This document shows positions 32,701 to 41,738 of a stretch of 64,000 bases of DNA, piece after piece. The notes beneath the pieces were generated by a model. It was not told where the DNA came from. It made no database searches and worked only from the letters and a program-made list of their open reading frames with translations. The position numbers were made by a program, and so were the translations under genes. This stretch comes from Melioribacteraceae bacterium (GTDB taxonomy: Bacteria > Bacteroidota > Ignavibacteria > Ignavibacteriales > Melioribacteraceae): contig JAEINS010000023.1 in assembly GCA_016342755.1 (NCBI GenBank), positions 1-64,000 of the forward strand. Reading direction: 5' to 3'. Position 1 is the first letter of the stretch. The number at the start of each line of letters is the position of its first letter.

Positions 32701-33660
32701 AGCATCGGCCATAATTTTTGAAAGGCGCTTATGCGGAAATTTAGATGGGTCGAGTTTTATGCGATTGCTGTTTAAAAATACTTCCGAATTGAATTCATAG
32801 TTGGTTCCTGCTGCAACTATAATTGAGACACTGTTCGCCCCTTCCACTCTTATTGAGCCACCTTCTGCTACTAATGTTCCGCCATTATTCAGCACCTTAA
32901 ACTGTGCTTCAAAATTATTCCCTTCTTTGGGAAGTGCACCAGAGAGGATGATCGTGTTTCCCTTTGCGATAACTGTACCAGTTTTTTTATCTTCTTCACG
33001 CAAGCTCTTCATGTAAGGAATTCGAGGTGCGAGTTTGAATGAAAGCTCACCTGGCTTTTCTGTCTTGAGATTAATTACCATTACCTGATCTGGATAGCTG
33101 ACAAACATTTCACGGGTATGGCTAACGCCGCCTGATAGATAACTGACGTGGGCTATCGCTTCATTCAGGTTTAGTGAGCGTATATATTCCTCCACATTCA
33201 CATGATTAAAATGGATATCGATTTCTGCAAAACTAGTCAGTCCACCCAATCCATAAAGACCTGTATTGAATAAGGTTTTTTCTGTGAGCTGAATACGCTC
33301 AACATCCGTCCGACCAAAGACGTTAGCACCCATGTATCCATTCCCGATAGGATATGACCAGTGTTCCCAGCCCTCGTCATACGGGAAATATATAAACCTT
33401 CTCCCATTATGTGTGGGTTCACTTGCAATATCCAGATTAGTCACCGGTTCACGTTCCCACAATTCATAAATGCGCTTCACATCTGATTTTAAAGTGTCGG
33501 AAGCCTCTTCCATCTGTTCATTATTTAATTCAACTAGCTCAATAGCTTTTGCGTGACTCAACAAAACTGTTGAAAACATCAGACTTATAATGAGTAGAAA
33601 AATATGAATCTTATTGTGTTTCATATTCATAATGAGTGAAGTGTTACATTTTGTATTCAT
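29752..33660 (-). CDS. GH95-sulfatase fusion enzyme
   Basis: A 1,302-residue fusion. Signal peptide is followed by a GH95 domain (about residues 60-840): YPIGNGYMGANVFG, WHNINVQMNYWG (catalytic Asn pair), EWREE-x(11)-HRHISHL (acid Glu region) and PPFQIDGNFG (Asp) match the active site of alpha-L-fucosidase/galactosidase family GH95. From about residue 860 (PNVVFILADDLG) a complete sulfatase follows, with CQPSR at about 908, MYGKWHAG and FTSDNG. One chain could thus remove a sulfate and a neighbouring fucose or galactose. AAAGGA precedes the start. There is no visible frameshift or extra stop between the parts, so the fusion looks real. Confidence 0.92.
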   Translation of the reverse strand: MNTKCNTSLIMNMKHNKIHIFLLIISLMFSTVLLSHAKAIELVELNNEQMEEASDTLKSDVKRIYELWEREPVTNLDIASEPTHNGRRFIYFPYDEGWEHWSYPIGNGYMGANVFGRTDVERIQLTEKTLFNTGLYGLGGLTSFAEIDIHFNHVNVEEYIRSLNLNEAIAHVSYLSGGVSHTREMFVSYPDQVMVINLKTEKPGELSFKLAPRIPYMKSLREEDKKTGTVIAKGNTIILSGALPKEGNNFEAQFKVLNNGGTLVAEGGSIRVEGANSVSIIVAAGTNYEFNSEVFLNSNRIKLDPSKFPHKRLSKIMADAVAKGPEKLKERHLADYKELFDGVDINLNSTVSKLPTHELLKGYQGDAKDTYLEELMFQYGRYLLIASSREKTLPSGLQGTWSQYEVTPWTGGYWHNINVQMNYWGAFSANLAETFEAYINYFKAYYPKAQECAAGFLEKHHPDRVSSEPGENGWAIGTGATPYKINMPGGHSGPGTGGFTTKMLMDYYEYTLDKEYLEDVAYPALLGMSRLFSKTLVEQGDYLLVSPSASPENPISKEQLKGQPGHLAEDGRHYVTKGCTFDQGFVWENHTDVLKLAKILGKNEPFLETIRAELPKLDPILIGDSGQIKEWREETIYSSIGQKNHRHISHLCPLYPGTLINSSTPEWKDAAIKTLNFRGDITTGWAMAHRINCWARLADGDRAHKIYQNFIEEKTVPNLWTLHPPFQIDGNFGVMAGVSEMLLQSHEGMISVLPALPKAWHTGSFDGLVARGNFVISAEWKEMNITELSVISRSGGTCRLNIRELNNANIMDANGKRVSSSISEDGVLTFETLPGQTIQIVSQPVLDNEGYGIQKSLSDEKPNVVFILADDLGIAGLHSYGTEYLETPNLDRLSTEGMRFDNGYSSHPTCQPSRIAILSGQYAPRTGGYRVMEHHQGKEHFIKYNVPKLTGLSLEKTTFAEHFKANGYTTAMYGKWHAGNYRADLHPRYHGFDEAHVCRGHYDDSRSDPPLKLPEGMDSNEYFTYEAIKFMKGAVKKEEPFFLYMPYYLIHAPFEAPPELISHFQNKLDGMEFKDHKKGRMPIVAAMTKHLDNCVGKLLSALKEMGIEENTIVIFTSDNGAYTPDLTGGFRGQKGDVYDGGLRVPYFFKWPGKIEAGSHSDEQITHIDLYPTFSDLAGLNRPEDYILDGESLAGLLTGKTKTLPERDIVCYYPKYGQLQENLQPPKWKFPWRNVIFSNNWKLREVVEYETYELYNLKEDPKEENDLSESSPEKRMELIKKLRLWEKKVGAPKLTLNPDYVLD

Positions 33661-33709
33661 ATAACTAATCCTTTTGTTTTATTCACAAGCGTTTCGGAGA
33701 TGGAATCTG

Positions 33710-34642
33710 CTAGTTAATTATTGAATTTATCCATTCTCCCATTCTAGGATAACTCTCTCCAGTATCTATGTCTTGCTTCACATCAAGAATCCACTTTCCG
33801 TTTATCCATACCTGTTCAGCTTTGTAATTATTTTTATTAATACCAATCCACATTCCAGAATTACCTGCGGCCACGTTTTTTTCCAGAAGAGTAACAGCTG
33901 CAAATGGACTATGACCAGGATCAGCGGGATACAGCTTGCCCATTTTTATTGCAATCGGAATACCCACTTCTCTAAGATTTTCTTCACTGAGATCAGCAAA
34001 CTGTCGTTTATGATACGCACCGTGCCATGCACCTATGACACCTGGAATTTTCAGATCATATATTATGTGATTCATCATGATACCGCCGGCAGAATTTCCG
34101 CTTAGGACTATCTTTTCTGGATCAATTTTGTACTTCTCGTGATTAGCTATTATATAATTAACTGCGTTAATACCATCCTTGACTGCTATTTTGGGTCCTT
34201 GACTTAATGTATAATTGATGCTAATAAAAACTATGTTTTCTTCTGTTAGTCTCGGCATAGAACCGAGAGCTTTCATCTTGCTGCCACTGCTGAATCCCCC
34301 TCCATGTGCATAGATCATAGCAGGATATGGACCATCACCTTCGGGTACCCAGACATCAAATAAATGATTATCCCCGATAAGTTCTGGATTAACTTTGATT
34401 CTTGGACCAAATGCTTCATTTGGAAATGTGGGAGTAATTGTCCATCCCCAGTCGATTTCATCACATGGAACTACCTTTAGCCTAAAGACATCTGCTTCTT
34501 CCTCAGTCAATGTTCCATCTTTGTTTGTATCTGCTTCAGGGTAATTTTTTAGCAAATTTGCTAATTTATCATCTTGAGCTTGAGCAACTATAAATGTGTT
34601 TGCAATCAGGCAAACAATTAGTAAAAATAATTTTGTTCTCAT
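33710..34642 (-). CDS. esterase (alpha/beta hydrolase) with EF-hand
   Basis: 310-residue secreted carboxylesterase-like protein. After the signal peptide comes an EF-hand calcium loop (DTNKDGTLTEEE, about residues 36-47). YAHGGGFSSGS (about 112) is the oxyanion HGGG motif and LSGNSAGGIM (about 176) the nucleophile elbow of the hormone-sensitive-lipase/BD-FAE type. The C-terminal His/Asp pair is not certain. A decayed relative lies at the phage junction (16285-16440). Presumed to remove acyl groups from the polysaccharide. Confidence 0.78.
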   Translation of the reverse strand: MRTKLFLLIVCLIANTFIVAQAQDDKLANLLKNYPEADTNKDGTLTEEEADVFRLKVVPCDEIDWGWTITPTFPNEAFGPRIKVNPELIGDNHLFDVWVPEGDGPYPAMIYAHGGGFSSGSKMKALGSMPRLTEENIVFISINYTLSQGPKIAVKDGINAVNYIIANHEKYKIDPEKIVLSGNSAGGIMMNHIIYDLKIPGVIGAWHGAYHKRQFADLSEENLREVGIPIAIKMGKLYPADPGHSPFAAVTLLEKNVAAGNSGMWIGINKNNYKAEQVWINGKWILDVKQDIDTGESYPRMGEWINSIIN

Positions 34643-34771
34643 AATGTAATCCTATTAAAAAGTTGTATTTGACTATCCAAATTGATTTATTTTCCGAATT
34701 TTTAACCGGCTTATGACAAAGGCAATTCAATTGTGCTCAATTTGTTTTGATTTACATATTTAAATTTTATT

Positions 34772-36190
34772 CTATTTCTCAATCAGAACATTTTCTATTC
34801 TTTTACATTCCCCCCTTAATTTTATTAACATACTTTTATGGTCCTTATCACCAACTAAATTCTTCAACTGATCAGGATCTGATTCCAAATCATGTAAATA
34901 CTCATATTGCGGATTCTGCTCATAATAATTGGCATATACGTAACGCTCAGCACGAATTCCTGTAAACTTCGGAATCTTTTTATTTTCCATTCGATGTTCT
35001 ATAAAAAAGCTATTACGCCATTCGTCAGTTTTCTTATTCGCAACCAATGGCACAAGGCTTTCTCCCTGGTAAAGTTCTGGTTTATTAAGACCTGCATAAT
35101 CAAGTATCGTGGCAGGTATGTCAATATTAAGTGCCATCTTATCCGAAGTGGTATTTGATTTTTTTTGAGGAGTAAGCGGATCATAAATAATCATAGGCAC
35201 ACGCAATGATTCTTCGTAGTGACTCCATTTTCCAGCAAAACCACGGTTACCCATATAATATCCATTATCAGCAGCAAAAATCACAACTGTGTTTTTATCC
35301 AATCCTTTTTCCTTAAGTGCTGCTAGAACTCTTTTTATGACATTGTCATAACCACTTATCATACGGAAATATGCACGCATATTCTTTTGATACTTTTCCT
35401 CGGTATCCCAACGCCAGAAATAACGCAGCCGATTATGCGAATTCTTCATATAATCAGGATGTTGATCATATATCTCAGGATTATTCAATTTAGGCTGTGG
35501 CATTTTCATGTCTTTATACAAATCTGCCACAGCAGCGGGATAAGGATAATGACCTTCGTTGCCAGGTGTTTTATCTTTGTCAACAGCGTGCACAGCATTA
35601 AAACTAATTGAAAGGCAGAACGGTTGATCAATTGATTGCTCATTGATATATTCCACTGCCTGGTCTCCTTTTATTTCTGCTGAATGTCTTCTACTTCCAT
35701 CGGGCATTTCTTCAAAATAAGGAGCATTCCACTTTGAAAATTTATAGTAATCAAACATTTCATTAAGCATACTTTCCTTTTGTTCAATCTTAACACCAAA
35801 CTTTCCGACAAAACCTGTATTATACCCTGACTTCCGGAGCAGATAAGGATAAGAATGTTCCATAAATTCTTTTTTAATCGGGTCTTTCCCAAAAGTATAA
35901 TTGTGTTTACATTCGTACAATCCGGTAAAAATTGACGCCCGGCTAGCTGCACAAATAGAAGTTGTAACAAAGGCATTTGTAAAACGTATACCGTTTTCAG
36001 CCAGTTTATCAATAGTTGGAGTTTTTACAATCGAGTGTCCCGCGCAACCCATTAAATCATTTCGCTGATCATCTACCAATATGAATAAAATATTTGGTCT
36101 GGTTTCTTCAGTTTTGATGATATTTGTACAGCCATGCAGAAAGACTGCTAATACAAGCAAAAGCATTGTTGATTTTAGTTTTTCTATCAT
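34772..36190 (-). CDS. sulfatase lipoprotein
   Basis: 472 residues. Lipobox FLHGC gives a lipid-anchored Cys21; FILVDDQRNDLMG holds the Asp pair; formylglycine motif CAASR begins at Cys80 (Ala replaces the usual Pro, as in several sulfatase families); GYYMGNRGFAGKW and FAADNG follow. Resembles the heparan N-acetylglucosamine-6-sulfatase-like group of bacterial enzymes. Intact frame. Substrate unknown. Confidence 0.9.
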   Translation of the reverse strand: MIEKLKSTMLLLVLAVFLHGCTNIIKTEETRPNILFILVDDQRNDLMGCAGHSIVKTPTIDKLAENGIRFTNAFVTTSICAASRASIFTGLYECKHNYTFGKDPIKKEFMEHSYPYLLRKSGYNTGFVGKFGVKIEQKESMLNEMFDYYKFSKWNAPYFEEMPDGSRRHSAEIKGDQAVEYINEQSIDQPFCLSISFNAVHAVDKDKTPGNEGHYPYPAAVADLYKDMKMPQPKLNNPEIYDQHPDYMKNSHNRLRYFWRWDTEEKYQKNMRAYFRMISGYDNVIKRVLAALKEKGLDKNTVVIFAADNGYYMGNRGFAGKWSHYEESLRVPMIIYDPLTPQKKSNTTSDKMALNIDIPATILDYAGLNKPELYQGESLVPLVANKKTDEWRNSFFIEHRMENKKIPKFTGIRAERYVYANYYEQNPQYEYLHDLESDPDQLKNLVGDKDHKSMLIKLRGECKRIENVLIEK

Positions 36191-36216
36191 AATTGTTTTT
36201 TTAATGAAAAAGTAAA

Positions 36217-38166
36217 TTACTTAAGCAATACTAATTTTTTTGTAAGTACGTTATCACTTGCAGCTAATCTGTAAATGTATATCCCACTTGCTAAGTTGAA
36301 TTCTACACTATTAAAATCAACAGAGTAAGAACCAGCATTCATATCACTATTAACTAAAACAGCTACTTCTTGTCCTAAAAGATTATAAATAGATAATCTC
36401 GCAGAACCTTGTTCTGGAATCGCAAATTTGATTGTAGTAGTTGGATTAAACGGATTGGGATAGTTTGTATATAGTTTGAAATTCAGGGCATTATTCTGGC
36501 TGTCTTTGAATTCAATTGATGTTGGTATATCTCTCATATAGGATTTTATTTCAACACCCACCTTCTCAGCCCAATTCAACCAGGAAGTACCCATGCTATT
36601 TAATTCTCCCGGATGCACGTCAGCCAGGTCGTGTAACTCACACCGATCGTTGGCTAAATTGTAGAGCTCCCATTTTTTCACTCTTTTATGCAGGGAGATC
36701 TTCCAGTCTCCTTTTATCATGCCTGCGTTACCCACATGCTCAAAATAGATTGCGTCATGTTCATTGCCCTGTTGTCCCTGAAACAGGGGAAACAGACTGA
36801 TTCCTTCCAGCGGAGTGATTGCATTTTCATTAAACTGCTGCGGGTAATTCAGCCCGGCAAGGTCGAGGCAGGTAGCCATGATATCGATTACATGAGCGGG
36901 TCGATCCACAAGTGTATTTGAAGCTGAAATTCCTTGTGGCCATTGAGCGATAAATGGAGTACTTATACCGCCTTCGTGGTTGTACAGTTTAAAGTAGCGC
37001 AGAGGAGTATTGCTAGCATTCGCCCATCCCGGTCCTGTCCAGCTAAAGCTAAACCTGGATCCCAATGGCGCATCTGGATCCACCGTCAATTCATTTCGTT
37101 CTGCCCATTTGGGATTTTCGGCACTTGCGCCATTATCCGACAGGAACATAATCAAAGTATTATCCATGAGCCCGTCAGCTTTTAGCTGTTCAAGCACTCT
37201 GCCGATGTTCTGATCCATGCGGTCGATCATCGCTGCATAAACCGCCATAATTTCACTCTGATATTGCTTTTCATCGTCATCCAGGGTATCCCATGCGGGT
37301 AACCCGCGATTATTCCAGTCAGAAAGTTTACGGTCAGAGAGCTGCCAGCTGTCGGAGATCAGCCCCATATTTTTCATACGTTCGTAACGTTCCTGACGCA
37401 GCACATCCCACCCTTCTGTGTATCTGTCTTTATATTTTTCAATATCTTCCTGTGGTGCATGAAGCGGCCAGTGCGGTGCTGTATATGTCAGATACATAAA
37501 AAACGGCTGATCATTATGTTGCTGTTTGTGTTCATCCAGAAAGCCGAGGGCATAATCCGTAAAAGTATCCGTCAAATAAAAATTACCGGCATCTACATCG
37601 GCAGGATCCGGTGCCCAAATCTGATCATCTAACGCCATTTTCATACCATTGGTCAAATCCCAATAGGTGGCAGTTCCCCCTATCAGACCAAAAAAACGAT
37701 CGAAGCCCCGGTCGACCGGCCAGTTTGGCCGTTCTTCGCCCACATGCCATTTCCCGGACATAAGCGTCCGGTATCCGGCAGTTTTCAGCAATTCAGGGAT
37801 GGTTACGCACTGTGCGTTCAACCAGCCCTGTTCAGGCCCTGGTTCGGTTGGTTCAGTTGTCGCCAGTTTTGCCATACCTGCCTGATGCGGGTACAAACCC
37901 GTTAGCAATGAAGCCCTCGTTGGAGAACAACGCGCGGTGTTATAAAATTGCATAAATCGCATGCCATTCTCAGCAAGGTTATCGATATTGGGAGTGTTTA
38001 TTTCGCCGCCATAACAGCCTATATCCGAAAACCCCATATCATCTGCCAGAATGATGAGAATGTTGGGCTTTTTTTCTGATTCTTGGGCAAATGACATCAT
38101 TGATAAAATCAACGATGCCGCTATGATTTGTTTTATGAATGTTAGTCTGTCAAATGTTGAATTCAT
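36217..38166 (-). CDS. arylsulfatase-type sulfatase with C-terminal sorting domain
   Basis: 649 residues. Signal peptide to about 27, ILADDMGFSDIGCYG (Asp pair), CSPTRASLLTG from Cys80, MSGKWHVGEERPNW and FLSDNGAS. Residues about 560-649 form a YPNPFNPTTTI sorting domain that differs from the 19-22 kb cassette. The tag-coding end (36217-36530) is clearly more AT-rich than the enzyme part, which suggests that a foreign sulfatase was joined to a resident tag. Normal sulfatase length before the tag. Confidence 0.9.
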   Translation of the reverse strand: MNSTFDRLTFIKQIIAASLILSMMSFAQESEKKPNILIILADDMGFSDIGCYGGEINTPNIDNLAENGMRFMQFYNTARCSPTRASLLTGLYPHQAGMAKLATTEPTEPGPEQGWLNAQCVTIPELLKTAGYRTLMSGKWHVGEERPNWPVDRGFDRFFGLIGGTATYWDLTNGMKMALDDQIWAPDPADVDAGNFYLTDTFTDYALGFLDEHKQQHNDQPFFMYLTYTAPHWPLHAPQEDIEKYKDRYTEGWDVLRQERYERMKNMGLISDSWQLSDRKLSDWNNRGLPAWDTLDDDEKQYQSEIMAVYAAMIDRMDQNIGRVLEQLKADGLMDNTLIMFLSDNGASAENPKWAERNELTVDPDAPLGSRFSFSWTGPGWANASNTPLRYFKLYNHEGGISTPFIAQWPQGISASNTLVDRPAHVIDIMATCLDLAGLNYPQQFNENAITPLEGISLFPLFQGQQGNEHDAIYFEHVGNAGMIKGDWKISLHKRVKKWELYNLANDRCELHDLADVHPGELNSMGTSWLNWAEKVGVEIKSYMRDIPTSIEFKDSQNNALNFKLYTNYPNPFNPTTTIKFAIPEQGSARLSIYNLLGQEVAVLVNSDMNAGSYSVDFNSVEFNLASGIYIYRLAASDNVLTKKLVLLK

Positions 38167-38224
38167 TAATATTCTGTCTCCATTGCCAATCTGTCTTAAG
38201 AAATATTTCTCTATTTATTTTGTT

Positions 38225-38450
38225 TTAACTCTCCAACTTACTGGCAACCTGTCGAAGAGACTTTTTTAATTCTTCCTGCATTTCATTCTATTCGTCAGCA
38301 TACGACGGATCTGTTGTAAGATAACTCTGTTTATTTACCTCATCAGAAAGATCATATAGCTAATCCTTATCAGAGTAATACGGGTATTTTGCCGAATACC
38401 CGGCCGTCTTTATATATTTCCGTCGATTTATATTTTTCATGCTAATTGAA
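38225..38450 (-). pseudogene. decayed sulfatase C-terminus
   Basis: On the minus strand the frame reads LYDLSDEVNKQSYL, then NEMQEELKKSL and a final stop at 38225-38227, typical of a sulfatase tail, but it is broken by in-frame stops, one of them next to LYDL. No complete upstream part remains; the intact sulfatase at 38470 follows. A remnant of a lost gene. Confidence 0.65.
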
Positions 38451-38469
38451 TAAGCTTCTAATCAAGGAT

Positions 38470-40017
38470 CTATTTTATTCGATTAAGACCGTAGTAAATA
38501 TCTACATCTCCATTGTTTTGTTGCGGTTTTCCAGGCGTGCTGCGGCCATTGTCCGCATAACGCTGAAGTAATGCCGTTAGTTCTTCCACTATTGCAGGAT
38601 ATTGAGCTTGTAAATTTATCTGTTCCCCGATATCCTGACTCAGATCATAAAGTTGTACTTTTGGCAATCCCTTCTTTTTGGCTTCAGCAGGTTTTGGTGC
38701 GCTCCACCCTCCTGATCCGCGGCAAAGTATTAACTTCCAATCCCCCTTACGGATAGCAAAACTCCCGTTACTTGAATGATGGACAGTAGCTTCGCGTTGG
38801 AACTCATCTGATTCATGATTCCTGAAAAGTGGTGTCATATCAAAACTATCTTCACCGGAATTGTCTGCGAGTTTTTGGTTCGTTAGAGATGCGCATGTAG
38901 CCATTAAATCAGTTGTACAAATAGTCTTGTTACTAATTACCCCCGGCTTTATTCCTGCTGGCCACTTTACTATAAATGGAACACGGTGCCCGCCTTCAAA
39001 AATATCGGCTTTATGCCCCCTGAAAATTGAACTTGGATTATGCCCTTTGCTAATTAATTCATTAAAATCGGCACGTGGGGAGCAACCATTGTCGCTGGTA
39101 AAAAACACCAAAGTATTTTCTTCAATTCCAGCCTCTTTTATAACTTTTGCCAATTTCCCCATATAATGATCCACTTCCATTACAAAATCACCATATGGAT
39201 TCAGTCCGCTTTTTCCCTGCCACTTTTCTGTTGGCAAAATTGGTGTATGTGGTGATGGTAATGGCAGGTATAAAAAGAATGGATTTTCTGTTTTGGCCTG
39301 CTCTTTTATGTATTGAAATGATTTCTCAAAGAAATGAGGTGTCACTTCCTCATGCACAAAATCAGGAGAGGTTAATCCATTCCTCCAAAATCCATGTTCA
39401 TCTTTATTTTCTGTGGTATTAACGGGAATAGCTGTTGGCATTCCGTTTTCAACATAAACATAAGGCGGCATATCTAATGAACCGCAGTGACCATAAGCGT
39501 AATCAAAGCCATTACTGTTGGGTGTTTTCTGCACAGGTTTTGAGAAATCAATTGAGTTGTTTTCTTTTTTCGCCCAGTTCCAGCCCAGGTGCCATTTACC
39601 AATATAGGCAGTTGAATACCCTGATTTTTTGAGTAGTGAAGCTACAGTTTCCCTTGCCTCAGAAATCAACGCCGGTGATCTACCATTCAAAACCCCGCGT
39701 TTCAATTTTGTCCGCCAATTATATCTACCTGTAAGAATTCCGTAACGTGTAGGTGTACAAACTGATGATGATGTGTGAGCATCTTTGAAAATCATCCCTT
39801 CAGCAGCCAAATTATCAAGATGCGGTGTTTTTATTTTCGATTCTGGATTGAAAGTTGTTATGTCACCATATCCTAAATCATCAGCCAAAACATAAATTAT
39901 ATTTGGCCTTTGCTGCTCATTTCTTTCAACTGAATCTTTGCAGGAAAAGTTAGTAACTACAGCTATTATAAATATTAATAAGATTAAATTTTTCTTAATC
40001 ATCATACATTTTCTCAT
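38470..40017 (-). CDS. arylsulfatase-type lipoprotein
   Basis: 515 residues. A lipobox TNFSC lies at Cys26; YVLADDLGYGDI contains the Asp pair; CTPTRYGILTGRYNWR starts at about Cys87; IGKWHLGW and FTSDNGCSPR complete the active site. Belongs to the arylsulfatase A-like group, in which galactose- and fucose-sulfate enzymes are known. GAGG lies about nine bases upstream of the chosen ATG. Confidence 0.9.
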   Translation of the reverse strand: MRKCMMIKKNLILLIFIIAVVTNFSCKDSVERNEQQRPNIIYVLADDLGYGDITTFNPESKIKTPHLDNLAAEGMIFKDAHTSSSVCTPTRYGILTGRYNWRTKLKRGVLNGRSPALISEARETVASLLKKSGYSTAYIGKWHLGWNWAKKENNSIDFSKPVQKTPNSNGFDYAYGHCGSLDMPPYVYVENGMPTAIPVNTTENKDEHGFWRNGLTSPDFVHEEVTPHFFEKSFQYIKEQAKTENPFFLYLPLPSPHTPILPTEKWQGKSGLNPYGDFVMEVDHYMGKLAKVIKEAGIEENTLVFFTSDNGCSPRADFNELISKGHNPSSIFRGHKADIFEGGHRVPFIVKWPAGIKPGVISNKTICTTDLMATCASLTNQKLADNSGEDSFDMTPLFRNHESDEFQREATVHHSSNGSFAIRKGDWKLILCRGSGGWSAPKPAEAKKKGLPKVQLYDLSQDIGEQINLQAQYPAIVEELTALLQRYADNGRSTPGKPQQNNGDVDIYYGLNRIK

Positions 40018-40220
40018 TTTTTTTTTGCCTCATAAATCTTACAATGAATTTCATAGCTACAATACTTCTCGGTCTTAACAGCATTATTCTATAATTTGTT
40101 TACTCAGTTAGCATAATATTTCTTTATCAATTATTGGTCTGCTGCCAATCTTTGGTAAATTAGATAGCATAGGGTTGTTGTGATATAATCTCCATCCTAT
40201 ACTTTATTATTCAAATTGTT

Positions 40221-41738
40221 TTATAATTTCATGATTTTTTCTAAATCTAACGGATCATTCATCTCTTTCTGTAATTTGACAAGAGCATAAAACAATGTTT
40301 TTTTCTTCTCTTGGTGTTGAGCATCTGCTGATAAATCAGTTATCTCATTCGGATCGTTTTCTAAATCAAAGAGTTTTATTGTTTTTGATTCTGGATACAC
40401 AATAAGTTTATAATTATCCTTCCTAATCATCCTTTGTTTATCTTTTAAGTAACAACCATAAATTTCCGTATAATTACTTTCTGTTTGTTGACCAGAAATT
40501 AACGGCATCAGGCTATTAAATTCAATGTAGGTTGGTTTCTGCAATCCTGCTATATCAAGAGTAGATGCCATTACATCTTGTAAATAAACATCGTGTTCAA
40601 CTTTTTTATTTTCGGGTACATTTGGGCCTACGATAAATAGAGGAACTCTAATAGAGTGGTCATACATATTTTGTTTTCCAACCAATCCATGATTACCGGC
40701 GGCAAGTCCGTGATCGGCTGTGAAGATAATGTATGTGTTTTCTAATTGATCGGATTTTTTAAGATGATCTATTATTCTTCCAATTTGGCTATCCATGTGA
40801 GAAATAATCGCGTAATATTCTTGTCTAAGTTTTTTTATTGAATATTCTGTTCTTGGAAACGGTGCCAATGCTTCGTCTCTTAACATACGTCCACATCCGA
40901 TAGCATCTTTTTCCGGATACTCTGGCAGGAAACTGCTGGGAACTTGAATTTTTTCTACTGGATACATATCAACAAATTCTTTGGGCGCTTGTCTAGGATC
41001 GTGCGGGGCATTAAAGGCAAGATACATAAAAAACGGGTCCTCTTTTGTTGATGCTTTATCAATAAATGTTATTGCATCATCTCCTAATACTTCGCTCCAA
41101 TGTTTACCCCCTTTCCAGTAGCCGCCATTTTTTTTATCCCATGGCTGCCAAGAGGTATCTGCTAAATTTTTGGGGCGGTTATATCCAAAAGGCATTATCT
41201 CTTCAATGTTTAATAAATCGGTTTTAACAGAATCATTATACTTTTGGTGAACAGATTTATTCCAAAAATGACTTGGCATACCCGGACGTATATGTAACGT
41301 GTTTTGGAAAATAGAATCGGCAGGTGTTTTCACGTGCCATTTCCCAGACATATAAGTATTGTACCCTGCTGATTCCATAAGCTGCGACCACATTTTCCCT
41401 TCGTCAGCAAGTTCGTGTTGTCTATCTTCATATTGGTGGGCATTCCACACAAATCTGCCAGTATTTAACATTGCCCGACTGGCAACACAAACCGCCCCGC
41501 CCCAAGCACCCATATTAAAAGCATGAGTAAATGCAGTTCCTCTTTCAGCAAGGCGATCTAGGTTTGGCGTTTTTATCTCATGATTTCCATAAGCTCCGAC
41601 CGTATTGTAGGCTTGATCATCTGCGAATATAAAAACGATGTTAGGCTGAGCTTGCTTATTTTCTCCTGCACAACTTGTAAAGAGGATTAAAGCATAAAAG
41701 GTTAAAAAAATGGCAATTATGATTGTTGTTTTCTTCAT
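40221..41738 (-). CDS. choline-sulfatase-like sulfatase lipoprotein
   Basis: 505 residues; lipobox LFTSC ends at Cys23. FIFADDQAYNTVG gives the Asp pair, CVASRAMLNTG starts at about Cys84 (Ala for Pro), MSGKWHVK and FTADHGLAAGNHG follow. Such C-x-A-S-R enzymes occur in choline-sulfatase-like and related families. It is the first minus-strand gene below the 840-base intergenic region and could be the first target of the nearby regulator; the TATTTAC array lies 125-165 bases upstream. Confidence 0.88.
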   Translation of the reverse strand: MKKTTIIIAIFLTFYALILFTSCAGENKQAQPNIVFIFADDQAYNTVGAYGNHEIKTPNLDRLAERGTAFTHAFNMGAWGGAVCVASRAMLNTGRFVWNAHQYEDRQHELADEGKMWSQLMESAGYNTYMSGKWHVKTPADSIFQNTLHIRPGMPSHFWNKSVHQKYNDSVKTDLLNIEEIMPFGYNRPKNLADTSWQPWDKKNGGYWKGGKHWSEVLGDDAITFIDKASTKEDPFFMYLAFNAPHDPRQAPKEFVDMYPVEKIQVPSSFLPEYPEKDAIGCGRMLRDEALAPFPRTEYSIKKLRQEYYAIISHMDSQIGRIIDHLKKSDQLENTYIIFTADHGLAAGNHGLVGKQNMYDHSIRVPLFIVGPNVPENKKVEHDVYLQDVMASTLDIAGLQKPTYIEFNSLMPLISGQQTESNYTEIYGCYLKDKQRMIRKDNYKLIVYPESKTIKLFDLENDPNEITDLSADAQHQEKKKTLFYALVKLQKEMNDPLDLEKIMKL

